This document shows positions 11,471 to 22,650 of a stretch of 64,000 nucleotides of DNA, piece by piece; the first letter of the stretch is position 1, and every line of letters starts with the position of its first letter. The position numbers and the translations under genes were made by a program. Source of the DNA: Catonia carolina (taxonomy: Eukaryota > Arthropoda > Insecta > Hemiptera > Achilidae); the NCBI GenBank assembly GCA_035578175.1, contig JAQMRL010000002.1, positions 135,889,671 through 135,953,670 on the forward strand. Direction: 5' to 3'. Under the pieces are notes generated by a model. That model saw nothing but the letters and a program-made list of their open reading frames with translations. It was not told the DNA's origin and did not search any database.

Positions 11471-12551
11471 ATAATAGACCTTAAATAAAAATTCAGACAA
11501 ATTTATTATTGTGTTAAGCAACGTAGCAATCAATCCTGTTTTTTGTGTTGTGACAAGATACTTTGTTTTATTAATATTAGATATTGCTTCCAAAATGTAC
11601 AATGAAGGAACTGTAAGCAATTAAAACTCCTTTTTAATGGTCTGTATGAGGTTAATAGGTTTGTTTCCACTAAACGTCTAATTGTTTTAACTGAATTTTA
11701 AAATTCAGTAAATGAAGGATTAATACAACATAGATAATATGGTAATGGATTTGGAAACATGGTCTAGGCCAAAGTCGTTAGTGCTCATTTCAATTCAAGA
11801 TAAATTATTAAAGCAGTAACTAACCGCAGAATGGTAGAAAGAACAACGATAAGTCGTTGCCGCGATATTTCTTAATACGTCTATCGTTCCGCGTTTCATT
11901 TCCTAGAAAGCAAATCCAGCCGTCAGTAATACAAAACTTCTTAGGAAGATAGGTGAAGTTGTTCATGTACTATACAATGAACTACAATTAACTCGGAAGA
12001 AAGGAAGCTAAATAAGTAGTTATTAAACTGCCCAATCCGGACGAACGACAAAAAGTTGACCGAACCAACGATCAAAACGTGTGTACGAGAAAGATAGACC
12101 AACTTATTTACTCTTTCTCTGTCACGTGAAAGTAACTGTAATATATACTTTTTTTAATGTTCGTGAATCAAGTTATCATATTGTAAAATTATTATATTTA
12201 ACAATCAAAAGTAAAATAACTGAAGTAGAAATATAAAATAAAATGTACGATTCTTTTCTCTTAAAAAAAGATCACCTTACACCAAGTTTTATCAACATCC
12301 AAGGTAATTTGTTAATATGATTCAATGATAGTGAGGGTATTAGGAGTAAGGTATGAGGCGAACACAACGAAGTAACTAATTTAATTTATGAAAATTCTTC
12401 AATCTTGTCTTAGTCATTAACTCAGTGTGTTTCTTATTAAATCGGACACTTGAAAAAGATTATATTAATTTGGATTAATCTAGTTTCCTCCTGTCTCGGG
12501 ATTATAAATAGCTTATTCGTAAATTATTTTAACCCCTCATTCTTAGAATTT
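11471..12551. other. Unassigned AT-rich sequence
   Basis: No gene, RNA or repeat recognised. Confidence 0.45.
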
Positions 12552-12922
12552 GCCCATAACAGGCAGGTGGTGTTAAATTATTTGAATCGATATACTAGTT
12601 CCAGGGCTACAAAAAATAGTTCTGTTTCTTACCACATGGTCAGCCAATTAATAATAATATGACGAAATCAATTACGAACAGAAGAGGTAAAGGTGTAAAA
12701 GCTATCTCCTATGAGGGTAATAAATTTCATTATACAGCCAGACCCTGTGATGAAGTGAAGGTGTCATTTGCAGGGTGGAAAGTAGATGCTTTACGGAAGG
12801 CCTGCATGATGATACGCGTAGGCTACTTTTCCACTCGGTAAGGAAGGCAAAGGTAAACCACTTCACTCCTCGTTTTTTTTAGTAAATCCTTTAGAAGTTC
12901 AAACCAGCTTTTCGGCTGATCC
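12552..12922 (-). repeat. Retroposon family R, copy 3
   Basis: Reverse-strand copy, from GCCCATAACAGGCAGG at the left to TTTTCGGCTGAT at the right. The extreme 5' end (GACCTAAACAAC in reverse) is replaced by CCTATCAACTGG. The following broken coding remnant abuts this end. Confidence 0.8.
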
Positions 12923-12935
12923 TATCAACTGGCTT

Positions 12936-13416
12936 ATGCCAGACAAAACTAAAATTACAAGTAGAATCATGGTTCGTGTACGTAATGACAAAATTAACCC
13001 AGGTGGTAAAATCCACCCACCTAATAAAAAGGTGGCAACCGGCCGTTCGGATTCTGGGGAGACCGGGCCTACACGATTTGTGAGTGTATTGGAGCTTTCT
13101 GGAAAACTTCCCAAAAATAAAAACCAAAATTACATTACAACAATCAACATACAGACACTAATACAACCGGGAAAATTACATACTTTAACAGAAGAAAAAA
13201 GATTTAGAATTGGCCAAAATCACCAAAGAAGAAATTCTCATAAGAGACAATTTTAGAACAAAAGTTAAAAAATGGGAGGTTAAACCAGAGACAAAAGCTC
13301 CAAGAACCGGAACTAAGTGGAGTGAACAGAGAAAAGCTGAATTCTCACAAAGAATGAAAAACTGGTGGGCGGATAAAAAGGACAAGAAATCCCAAAAACA
13401 AACCAGATTTACTTAG
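12936..13416 (+). pseudogene. Unrecognised coding remnant with one frameshift
   Basis: Two overlapping frames, 12936-13256 and 13210-13416, read as one lysine-rich product if a single base is discounted in the A6 run near 13193-13198. The second part contains KWSEQRKAEFSQRMKNWWADKK, a basic helix-like segment, and ends TRFT before TAG. The base composition is less AT-rich than its surroundings, and a (TAA)n-like tail follows at 13440-13460, as at the 3' end of a retroposed or LINE-derived sequence. I do not recognise the family. It could also be chance. Confidence 0.4.
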
Positions 13417-14342
13417 CGTCTTCCACTTCGGGAGCTTTACGACTAATAATAATAATAATTACTTCAAATACTTTAATATTACTTTGTGATTTTTAATAAA
13501 TTAATTAAAAATTGACTATTTGTTTGTTTTCATAAAGTCTTTTAAAAATTCTTAGTTCCTTTGATCAGGTTTCTAATATAATCGTAACCACCAAAGAAGG
13601 AACTAAACAATCGTTGTTCACAGAAACTTACGGTTTTACCGGTACAAAATTACAAGTAAGTTGTTAAAGTTCAATAATATGTTTAGAACTCGTAAAAACT
13701 TCAATCCGATGGTGCAAGCGTTTTATCGTAAGTGTCTATTGTCTTCAGCTAAGTTCAGGTTGTTCAGTCCGTTTCCTACATTTTGTTCTTTACTATAAAA
13801 CTTTCCAGAATGGTAATAAGATTCGTTTAACCCTTAGTAAACATCGTTTGTCTTTAATTACTAACGCCATTTTAATTCTGTTTGGCTTTCATAAAATTTA
13901 ATTGCATTTCCTCACGACTAATTGGCCAGATACTGCACGAGATTGTATTTTTATTATATAATAAAAATAAGTTTTCGACATAGGTTGTATAAATAACAAG
14001 TACCTGTCGCATAGACCCCGCTTCGCAAGTGAAAGTGAAATAAATATTTCGAAAAAATTTTTCTTTAACAATTTTTTTTAAAGACAGTATTGTAGAATTT
14101 CTATATTAAAGATTTGAAAAAATTAAGTAGCCCACATAATATTATTTCAACATATGAGAAACTTTATTTTATTTATTTACTTTTTAGCAACTGCTATTTA
14201 TCTTTTGTTTAAAATCTTATTTATTTTTTTATCCACAACAATATAAAGGCAAACAGAACTTATCCATATAAGCCTTACTGACAAAACAAATTTACATGTT
14301 TACAAAACAATATTACAACTATTTTATTACCAAATAGTACCA
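13417..14342. other. Unassigned AT-rich sequence
   Basis: Apart from the TAATAATAATAATT run just after the remnant, nothing is recognised. Confidence 0.45.
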
Positions 14343-14800
14343 AACATATTTTTTTACTAGCTATTCCCAAATACGAAATTTTAAAAATTTATCACCTAGA
14401 AACACATTGCAAAACGCTTTTTATAAAACTGTATAATTTTTAAGATTAAAACAACCACCGGGAGTCCATCTTGTTGTCACGCCCCACCGATACGCGAGTA
14501 AACCCAATGGGCGGTACCAGCGTATCAGACATATTTTTACTTACTAACTATTCCAAATACGAAATTTTAAAAAGGTATTACCTAGAAACATAATATCAAA
14601 TAAATTTTGATAGACCTGTATATTTAAAAAAATTAAAACAACCAACGGGAGTTATTTTGGCAACCGGGAGGCCATCTTGTTGTCATGCCCCACCGCTACG
14701 CGAGTGCACCGAAGGGGCGGTACCAGCGCACCAAACTTTTTTTTTACTAACTATTCAAAAATACGAAATCTTAAAAATTTACTTAAAATTTATCACCTAG
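14343..14800. repeat. Tandem repeat, unit ~190-200 bp, about 2.3 copies
   Basis: The segment CTATTCC-AAATACGAAATTTTAAA recurs at about 14361, 14548 and 14749 (spacings ~187 and ~201). Each unit has an AT-rich half (ACCTAGAAACA) and a GC-rich half with CATCTTGTTGTCA, CGCCCCACCG, TACGCGAGT and GGGCGGTACCAGCG. The units have diverged from one another by indels. Confidence 0.75.
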
Positions 14801-14854
14801 AAACCTTTGATATGAAGTACCATGTTGTTTTCTAAAAAAAAAATCACAAATTTT

Positions 14855-14910
14855 TCCGAGGGTTGACGAATTATCGGATGTGACGAATTAACGGGGTTCT
14901 ACTGTATTAG
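14855..14910. repeat. Isolated pogo/Tigger-like terminal sequence
   Basis: CGAATTAACGGGGTTCTACTGTA resembles the right end of pogo-type elements (compare 53720-53757 and 40450-40483). No matching left end was found nearby, so it may be a fragment. Confidence 0.35.
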
Positions 14911-15004
14911 GAATTTACTCATAAACTTAGTCTTTTACATGGAAACTTGGAGGCTAAATTCACCACATTCTTAAAACTACCTATATGTTGTTCCTTCATA
15001 CTTT

Positions 15005-15398
15005 GTGTTGTTTAGGTCATCAGCCGAAAGGCTGGTTTGAACCTATAGAGGTTTTACTAAGTAAAACGAGGAGAGAGGTGGTTTACAATTGCCTTCCTCA
15101 CTGAGTGAAAAAGTACACATATCAGCATGCCGGGCCCTGTGAAAAACACATACTTTCCACCCTGCAAATGACACCTTCACTCCATTCACCACAGGGTCTG
15201 GCTGTATAATGAAATTCATTACTTTCAGAGGAGAGATCTCTGATTAGTTTCTTTTACACCTCTACCTCTTCTGTTCTTAAATGATTCAGTCATTTAATTG
15301 GCTGGCCGTATTATAAGAAACAAAACTATTTTTATTTTAGCCCTGCAACAAACAGATTGAATGTAAATAATTTGACACTCCACCTGTCTGTTATGGGC
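15005..15398 (+). repeat. Retroposon family R, copy 4
   Basis: From GTTGTTTAGGTCATCAGCC to CTGTCTGTTATGGG. It has the perfect CAGCC-GAAA-GGCTG hairpin. The flanks CTTCATACTTTGT and CTTCATACCTTAT are similar and may be an eroded target duplication. Confidence 0.85.
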
Positions 15399-15422
15399 GG
15401 TCTTCATACCTTATGAAGTGTA

Positions 15423-16339
15423 CGAGGGGGTACCCAAAAGTATCCGGAATAGCTCTGCTGTGGGCGGAGCTTGTGCAGTACAAATTCCCGCCACTAGGCT
15501 GCTTGTAGCGCTACTCATTGCCAGTTCAATGCCATTTTGTTCGTTGATCTAGCTTGTTCTGTTCTCGTGCAGTGATTGTTCTCGCTAGTGCTGTTTTGTG
15601 CTCGTGTCGTTTTTCATGATGGCAAGTTTTAATGAACAACGTGCGGCTGTGAAATTTTGCTTCTTGCTCGGTAAAAACGCCGCGGAAACAGTTGTAATGT
15701 TGAACACAGCTTACAAAGACGACGCTATTGGAAAAACCCAAGTGTACGGGTGGTTTTTGCGCTTTAAAAATGGCGACATGTCGATTGAGAACAAACCTCG
15801 TTCTGGACGACCGTCGACTTCCCGAACAGACGAAAATGTTGTGAAAGTGAAAGAAATTGTACGAACAGACCATTGACTTTTTATCTTTAAGTGTTAAGAA
15901 GACTACGAAACAGCATTCGTCGTAAAAGACCTAATTTGTGGCAGACAGGGGACTGGTTTTTCCACCACGACAACGCGCCTGCACACACGGCAATCTCGGT
16001 TACCCTGTTTTTGGCGAAAAACGGCATGGTTTTGCTACCACACGCACCGTACTCACCCGATCTGGCTCCGTGTGATTTTTTCTTGTTCCCACGCATGAAA
16101 AGGGGCATGAAAGGTCTCCGATTTAACAACGTTGATGATGTCAAGAAAAAAACGACGGATGAGCTGGCAGCCATCACTGAAGAGGAGTACAAAAAATGTT
16201 TTGAACAGTGGAAGCACCGGTGAGACAAATGTATTAGTTGTAATGGAGAGTATTTTGAAGGGGATAAGGTTCTTTTGTAAAAAAATTAAAAATAAATAGT
16301 TTTAAAAAATAATTCCGGTTTCTTTTGGGTACCCCCTCG
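15423..16339 (+). mobile_element. mariner element, internally deleted
   Basis: Bounded by TA (15421-15422, 16340-16341). The terminal repeats begin CGAGGGGGTACCCAAAAG and match for roughly 28 bp with a few differences (GTATCCGG against GAAACCGG). At 917 bp it is about 350-400 bp shorter than complete mariners (~1.3 kb); the missing part is the middle of the transposase. Confidence 0.9.
15616..16223 (+). pseudogene. mariner transposase with its central part deleted
   Basis: 15616-15876 encodes the N-terminal helix-turn-helix region (KTQVYGWFLRFKNGDMSIE, SGRPSTSRTDENV). The sequence then jumps to the C-terminal third, 15880-16223, with HHDNAPAHT and YSPDLAPCDFFLF. 34 residues separate the two Asp, the classical DD34D spacing. 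The region with the first catalytic Asp is gone. The join introduces a TGA, and another in-frame stop (TAA) replaces a conserved residue just upstream of LRRLRNSIRRKRP. The product cannot catalyse transposition. Confidence 0.9.
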
Positions 16340-17564
16340 TATTATGATGAGTCAATAACAAAAAGAAAAAAATTAACTCAAATTTCAATTTTTACTGTAA
16401 AATTTGTAGCGTACTTTAAATGAAACAGATGAATACAAACGAATGAAAACAATTTTTATTGAATAAAACTAAACTTATTGGTATCAGTAGCGGGTCAAAA
16501 AAATAAAGTATAAAGTATAAATAAAGTAGTCAAGTAATAAGTAGCGGGTCAAATTTGTAAGTGATGATACTTATTGGGTCAGTAGCGGGTAGTGGGATTG
16601 GTATCAGTAGCGGGGTGGCTTCAAAAATAGGTGAAGCGTTACAAAAACCGAGAAAAACTAGTACACTATTATGAACGTGAGACTCCCGAGAGTATAAAAC
16701 TGTAAAATACTTTTTTCTTTTTGGTTTAGCGTCCGACTCTTCTGTAATTACTGCTAATGCAGACGGTGAAGGATGAAATGAAATGAGTATTTTTGTAAAA
16801 TACTTACACACATACAAGATAACTGTGTGACACCGCAAATACAAAACAACTTTTCTTATGACGTACTATAATAATAATAATATTAATATTTGTAGTATTC
16901 CTTAATGATAATTTTCTTTCGTTGAATCCGATATATAAATTATTTAATTTTCATATTTCAGTTCAAAAATGTAATTGTGTACTATATAATTCATAACAAT
17001 TTTATGTTCTGTTACTTGTAATTGGCTGAATGAGAGTAATTTTAATTTTTTTTTTTAATTTTTATTATCTTTTTCTTCAGAACTTTTGAAGTAGGCACAA
17101 AATTATTTACAGTGTATTTTTTTTATGCACTTATTGTCATATTATAGTCTTTTCTCGTTTGGTTTTTAAGTTTATTTGTAAGTGATGGTAATCTCCGAGA
17201 CAGGATTAACCTTTGGAGGTACATAATTTCCATTCTATGTAAAAGTATTAAATGCATTTTATGTATTTGTTACAAATTGTTGAACTGTATGGTTTTGTTT
17301 TTGAATTGTTTAATTTTCTGTTGTAATATGTAACAAAATGTTGTATTGTACTTATGTTTGAATGGAAAGAAATTTTTATTAACTAATGTACACGTACATA
17401 GAACATGGAGGTGCAGTAGGCTGGTCGACCCACCGCAATCACTTCACTATTCGAGGACGGGTGGGGAGAGATATGCGTGTATATTTGCCGCTGACTATCC
17501 GTTGTCATGGCAACCCGCTCAGCTGGAAGAGAAGCGGCGCCCCCCTTCGTATTTATTACGTATA
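16340..17564. other. Unassigned sequence with one SINE C fragment
   Basis: 16719-16795 is a reverse-strand SINE C 3' half (GGTTTAGCGTCCGACTC, ACTGCTAATGCAGACGGTGA). 16540-16620 repeats AGTAGCGGG units. 17400-17550 is a local GC-rich patch of unknown origin. No gene recognised. Confidence 0.5.
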
Positions 17565-18114
17565 AAAAAACGCTTTTATTTAACAATTACTTAAAACAAT
17601 TAACTAAAAAGAAAAGAATAAAAAAAATTTACAAAAAAAATTTACAAAAAAATCACAGAAAAAAAAATTACAAAAGAATCAAAAAAAAAATAAAAAAATA
17701 TATTTTTTAAGAAACGCTATTATTTAACAATTAATCAAAAAAAATGAACTAAAAAGAAAAAAATAAAAAAAATTTACAAAAAAAAATCACAGACATTACA
17801 GTTAAAAATAAAAGCGTGGCGCATTAATATATATAATATTTATTGTAAAATATTCGTTGTAAAATATTATATATATTAATGCGCCACGCATTTATTTTTA
17901 ACTAATGTCTGTGATTTTTTTTGTAATTTTTTTTATTTTTAGTTCATTTTTTTTGATTAATTGTTAAATAATAGCGTTTCTAAAAAAAATTTTTTTTTAA
18001 TTTTTTTTTTTTGATTCTTTTGTAATTTTTTTTTCTGTGATTTTTTTGTAAATTTTTTTATTCTTTTCTTTTTAGTTAATTGTTTTAAGTAATTGTTAAA
18101 TAAAAGCGTTTTTT
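17565..18114. repeat. 550 bp palindrome (foldback structure)
   Basis: The left arm starts AAAAAACGCTTTTATTTAAC and the right arm ends GTTAAATAAAAGCGTTTTTT. The arms pair through long A/T runs to a centre near 17848, including the GC-containing block GCGTGGCGCATTAATATATA on one side and its inverse on the other. Each arm also contains the phrase AACGCT-TTATTTAACAATTA twice, so it is a nested repeat. No coding capacity. Confidence 0.85.
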
Positions 18115-18426
18115 AAATGTTTTTTTTAAATTTAAAAATTTTTTTTTATAAACACCTCCACAGCGTATTGTCATCGAAGATAAACAAGTGTGCAAAGTTT
18201 GATTCATATTGATACGGTAGAAGTATTAAAATTTTAAGTTGCAAGATTTGATGGATCCAAGAGTAAGTTAAATAAAAGCGTTTAATAAGGATATAACAAG
18301 GGCTATTTAAAATATTAGAAAGCGCTCTGAGCAGATACTACTATAATTTTACATACATTTTTACAAGACACTTCTTCATTTATTATAAAACAAAAAATAA
18401 TTATAACAGATATTATTAAACTTATT
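18115..18426. other. Unassigned AT-rich sequence
   Basis: Contains another copy of the palindrome's edge phrase (GTTAAATAAAAGCGTTTAAT near 18266). Otherwise nothing recognised. Confidence 0.45.
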
Positions 18427-19522
18427 ACTTTCTCTTGCCTATATGAATATATAGGAAGGAAAGTATTGTTTTCATGTCGATTTTTCGAAATCGAGTTTTC
18501 ACCGGATCTATACGTTTTCAGACCCCCTGAATCCAAAAAACATGTTTTTAGCGATTGGTCTGTGTGTGTGTCTGTGTGTCAGTGTGTCTGTGTGTGAACA
18601 GAATATCTCAAGAACGGAACGTCGTACGAACTTGAAACTTGAAACTTAAGTTACATACCACTACCGGATGCGACATGAACATTTTCATCAAAATCGGTCA
18701 ACCGGAAGTAGTAGTTTATTCGTATAATTTTTCAGTTTTTTGCGATTTTCTCAAAAACTGGTCCTACGATTTTTTTTTAAATCGCCTATTTTACTCAATT
18801 TTTTATTCTCTACAAGATAGGGTAGGCGCCATGTCTGCTGAAATTCTCGGTGAGGCTGTTTTCACGTAAAAACGTTGTTTTTTTAAGATTACGGCTTTAA
18901 TATAAATTTTAACGCAAAAACCAATATAATAAAAGTTGTAGAGAATTTAAAAACCTACAACTTCTGTTTCAAACATTTTTTTGTATAACGCTTAGTTTAG
19001 CGGTAATTTGCGATTTTCTGTTTTTTTTCTCACGAAAACGTGAGAAAAATCGATTTTTTCAACATTTCGGTCTTAGTATGCATTTTACGACAAAAGTGTA
19101 TATAATAAAAGTTATACAAAATTAAAAGATCTACAACTTTTGTTTAGAGTGTAACCGGACGGGGTGGCGGCAGGTTGGGTCACAGCAATGAAAAACTCTT
19201 GATTTATCTTGAATATATTTATTAACAATATTTTCCCATCTTAAAATTACCACTTCTGATCGCCATCAGAAACTACGCTACAATTATAATCTATAAGGTT
19301 AAACACAATAAAACCATGGTCCTTAAAGTCCCTAAGTCGTGGAACACAAGGCACAATCCCAATAAACTATTAAAGTAACCATAACCTAATACTAAATTAA
19401 TCCAATTATGAGATTTACTTCCCTCGTCTAGCCCGTATTGTCCATCAACTGAACAGTCACCAGGCACTGTGGTTAGTCATATAAAATTAAATACTAATTC
19501 TAACAAGTTCAATAAAAGAAAA

Positions 19523-19867
19523 TACTATCAGCAACAATAGTGAAAACTTACACAATAAATTCTCACAAAATTCAATAAAAACATAGTGACAACAACAATA
19601 ATGAAATTACATAGTGAATTCTCACAAAATCAGTAAAAGAGAATATTAACGACATCAATAGTGAAATTATATAATGACTTCGCACAAAATTAATAAAAGA
19701 AAATATTAACATCCACAATAGTGTAATTACAGAATGACTCCTCTCAAAATTAATAATAAAAATAACTATTAACATCAACAATAGTGTAATTACATAACGA
19801 CTACTCACAAGATCAATAAAGGAAATTATTAGCATCAACAATAGTGAAATTACATAATGAATTCTCG
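19523..19867. repeat. Six ~60 bp tandem units in the 3' LTR
   Basis: Units share CAACAATAGTGAAATTACATAATGA-type cores followed by TTCTCACAAAATTAATAAAA. They differ from one another by about 10-20% but are repeated exactly in the other LTR (28325-28669). Confidence 0.85.
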
Positions 19868-20441
19868 AAAAACCCTAGCTACTGGGACGGTAGACTTGCT
19901 TCACTTAAAGTATAGTACATAAGGGTACTTACAAAACCAAGCCAATATCGCCATCGTCCTCGCCCGAAACCTTCAGGGCCGTATGTTAAGAGGGACTCAA
20001 ACGGGCCCAATCGCAGTATTCCAACTCCACGGTCTGGCTAGGCCGGGGTCACACGAGCGCACACAGTTCACTCAACCACAACTTATACAGTTCTAAAACC
20101 ACAGGCTACACCGCCTCACCATTCCACCGGCACGTCCCGAGAGTTCACTGGAAGCCTTAAACAGTTATTCACCAGAATACTCGCGTACTAGCACGAGGAC
20201 CGCCCATACCGGGTGGCCATACGACGTTGCTCGTGTGTGCCTGTCCTACAAAAAGGCGCGCGCAACTCACTCGCACTGCTCGCTTCGAGTCTAACACAGC
20301 GACTGGCAAGGCTCTCGCGTTCCACCCCGCTCCCGCCTTACTATACCCGTAACAGCCAACTCCGCTGACGCGACACATTCTAGCTCGCTTGCTTACACAT
20401 TTCCTGGAACGCGTTCCTCGTACATAATAATTTTTATCCTA

Positions 20442-20555
20442 CAATATTACACTATTAGATTATTACATTTTACGATTATACATCGTTACATTACATGACA
20501 ATATTACACTATTAGATTATTACATTTTACGATTACACATCATTACATTACATGA
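20442..20555. repeat. Two 57 bp direct repeats near the start of the 3' LTR
   Basis: CAATATTACACTATTAGATT begins at 20442 and again at 20499. The repeat lies in what would be U3 in transcription sense, where retroelements often carry enhancer-like repeats. The same duplication is present in the other LTR. Confidence 0.75.
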
Positions 20556-20654
20556 CATTGTTTAACAATTAAAAATACGCTATTAGAAATAAAATTATTT
20601 TAAATGAAAATACACTATTTAGTAAATAACTCTGTTCAATCCCATAATATTACA

Positions 20655-20668
20655 CTACTTTCCCCTCT
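20655..20668 (-). promoter_or_regulatory. Polypurine tract
   Basis: On the minus strand AGAGGGGAAAGTAG immediately precedes the 3' LTR's TGTAATATT, the position where plus-strand DNA synthesis is primed in LTR elements. Confidence 0.8.
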
Positions 20669-20742
20669 CAGAAAGGGCTATCAGATTTAACAGGCCATGT
20701 TCCCTACTCCACTGACACTGCACTACACACATTGCAGATACG

Positions 20743-22650
20743 CTAGTCGCTCCTCACTGCCACACTGGCATAACCGCTTCGGGATAGGCTGCGTCGCTCC
20801 TCCCTGGATAGCCGCTGGATGGGTGGAAGTTCTGGGTTCCTCGGTGTCGCTCCGTCCCCTCGTCTAGGCTGCTCGGTTGCTCCAGGACACGGTACCATCT
20901 CAATGGAGGGTCCTCCCTCCTCCGCTTCTTGATTCGTCTCCGCATCGGTCCTCCGTCGATACCACCATATGGCCGTGATCAAGATTACGGCCACCAATAT
21001 GATAAGGAAGCTCGTCAACCACCAGGCTCGTTGGTAATATTCCTGCCTACGCTGGATCGCGTTCTCCAAATCTCGGTAGGTAACCTCTGGACCATGAGGG
21101 CCTGGCTGGGATCGGCCCTCAGCTGCCAACTCTCCGATGATTTCCCAACTCTCTTCCCTGTTGCTGAGTGGTTTCGTCTTTGGCACACCCACGGTTAAGC
21201 GGGTAATAGTAACTAATGGCGGAACTAATTCCACTGTAATTGTACCTCGGGATCTTTGCAGGATGGTGAATTGATCGGTGCGATAGGTACAACTTCCAAT
21301 CGGCTTCAATTTTCCCACTCCGGTAATATTTTGTTTAGTTACCGTGACTCTGCCTCCCACTTGACATTCCGAGACTAGGTTGTCTGCAACAGGGATGCTA
21401 AAGTACCAGCTCTCTTCTCTTTCGCTCCAAATCCAGATGGGTAGGGGTACCTTAGTCAGGACGGCACGCTCGCAAAGATTGTGGATGTCCACCTCGGACT
21501 CAATGAATAGGGAGTGTAGGCAGGTGGTCCTTCGTCGATGAAGCAAGACGACATCCGCTGGGCAAACCCTCGGGCCACTTCCCTGACACTTCACTAGTTC
21601 TCCTGCAGGAAATTCACTGTGGAGTTCTTGGTTTTCACTAACAATGAAATGAGTCTCCGGCACGCGGTACACATACGATACACCAGTCGTAGAGTCCAAC
21701 ACGGGTAACACTCGTACTTGATACAACTGAAACAAATGGCCTTGCGAGGCTAAAGGTACATCAACCACTATTCTAATATAGTGTCCCACTGAATGAGCAC
21801 ATACCTTGGTCATGGCATAGTATCTATACATGTCCATCACCCCAGTACTAGTGAGCAAGTCTACCCCTACCGGCAATACAGGTTGCAATTTCTTGACAAT
21901 GTTACTTAATTCTACAGGGGAAATTAAAGTGGCACTTATCCTACCCTCTACACTAACACGTTGAACATCTAACACTAAATTCCTTAAATCTATCACTCCC
22001 TGCAGGGAGGCAACTCTCAGCCCACCCAGGATAGTGGTGGCGTTCATAAACATCTGTAACATCACATCTGCACGCTGAACCCGATCTTCTACGGCATCCA
22101 ACCTCCTCATCATTGGCTTGATCACGGCGACCACATCTCGTGCCACCCGTCGAATCTTCTCGCTGTTCTCTTCCGCCTGCCTTGACAGGGTACGGGTTAC
22201 GGAGGTGAGGTCCTTTTGCAGATATACGGTCTCCGCCATGGTGCGATCGATCCCCTCGAGGTTACGATGCAGCTCGTCGAGATCGTCCGAGTCCGGATTT
22301 CCAAAAATGACCTTGATTATCTTCCCTCCGATGTTGACTAGGCCCCTCTTAGATCGCCCATTCGGCAACATGTCTCGTAGCGTTTCTTCGACAGTTTCCA
22401 TTTCCGCAACCACATCCTCTACTTCCTGGATAGATTTCTCGGTAACTCGCATCCTCGGCTCGTTCTTGCCAGCTTCAACAAGGACTGCCTTGGCTTCTTC
22501 GACGGCTGCTCGCAGCTCTCTCCTTCGCTCAGTAAGTCGGGTCACATTTAATTCCACCACCACTCGCATTGAGTCTCCTGTCATTATAATTTCTCCCCGC
22601 TCCAGGAAGAGTACTCCGTTGTCGACCTGGCGTCCGGCTCCCAGAGCCAT
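20743..22650 (-). CDS. env: Env: F-type fusion glycoprotein of the Gypsy element
   Basis: 635 residues from the ATG at 22650 (two more upstream codons are open). Visible features, numbered from the GTG two codons upstream: a furin-type site RSKR at about 101-104, followed by a hydrophobic GLVNIGGK segment like the fusion peptide of baculovirus F and errantivirus Env; heptad-like helices at about 120-200; cysteines through the ectodomain; sequons at about 37, 205 and 443; a single membrane anchor (about 545-566); and a ~70-residue cytoplasmic tail. No stop or frameshift was seen. The encoded N-terminus lacks an obvious hydrophobic signal peptide, so a spliced leader exon may supply it. Expected role: membrane fusion protein on the surface of particles. 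Identification rests on architecture, not on a search. Confidence 0.85.
   Translation of the reverse strand: MALGAGRQVDNGVLFLERGEIIMTGDSMRVVVELNVTRLTERRRELRAAVEEAKAVLVEAGKNEPRMRVTEKSIQEVEDVVAEMETVEETLRDMLPNGRSKRGLVNIGGKIIKVIFGNPDSDDLDELHRNLEGIDRTMAETVYLQKDLTSVTRTLSRQAEENSEKIRRVARDVVAVIKPMMRRLDAVEDRVQRADVMLQMFMNATTILGGLRVASLQGVIDLRNLVLDVQRVSVEGRISATLISPVELSNIVKKLQPVLPVGVDLLTSTGVMDMYRYYAMTKVCAHSVGHYIRIVVDVPLASQGHLFQLYQVRVLPVLDSTTGVSYVYRVPETHFIVSENQELHSEFPAGELVKCQGSGPRVCPADVVLLHRRRTTCLHSLFIESEVDIHNLCERAVLTKVPLPIWIWSEREESWYFSIPVADNLVSECQVGGRVTVTKQNITGVGKLKPIGSCTYRTDQFTILQRSRGTITVELVPPLVTITRLTVGVPKTKPLSNREESWEIIGELAAEGRSQPGPHGPEVTYRDLENAIQRRQEYYQRAWWLTSFLIILVAVILITAIWWYRRRTDAETNQEAEEGGPSIEMVPCPGATEQPRRGDGATPRNPELPPIQRLSREERRSLSRSGYASVAVRSD

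Larger units (their letters stand above)
19150..20654 (-). repeat. 3' LTR of the Gypsy element
   Basis: 1505 bp. Ends are TGTAA...TTACA (5 bp inverted). In transcription sense it has an AT-rich start, a GC-richer centre (about 19930-20400) and an AT-rich end with six ~60 bp tandem units. Reading frames inside it are identical in the other LTR and are not genes. Confidence 0.95.

Noticed and set aside
19572..19841. Hydrophobic 89-residue frame in the LTR (also 28374-28643)
   Set aside because: It is the translation of the AT-rich ~60 bp tandem units and is identical in both LTRs; no start context or other evidence.
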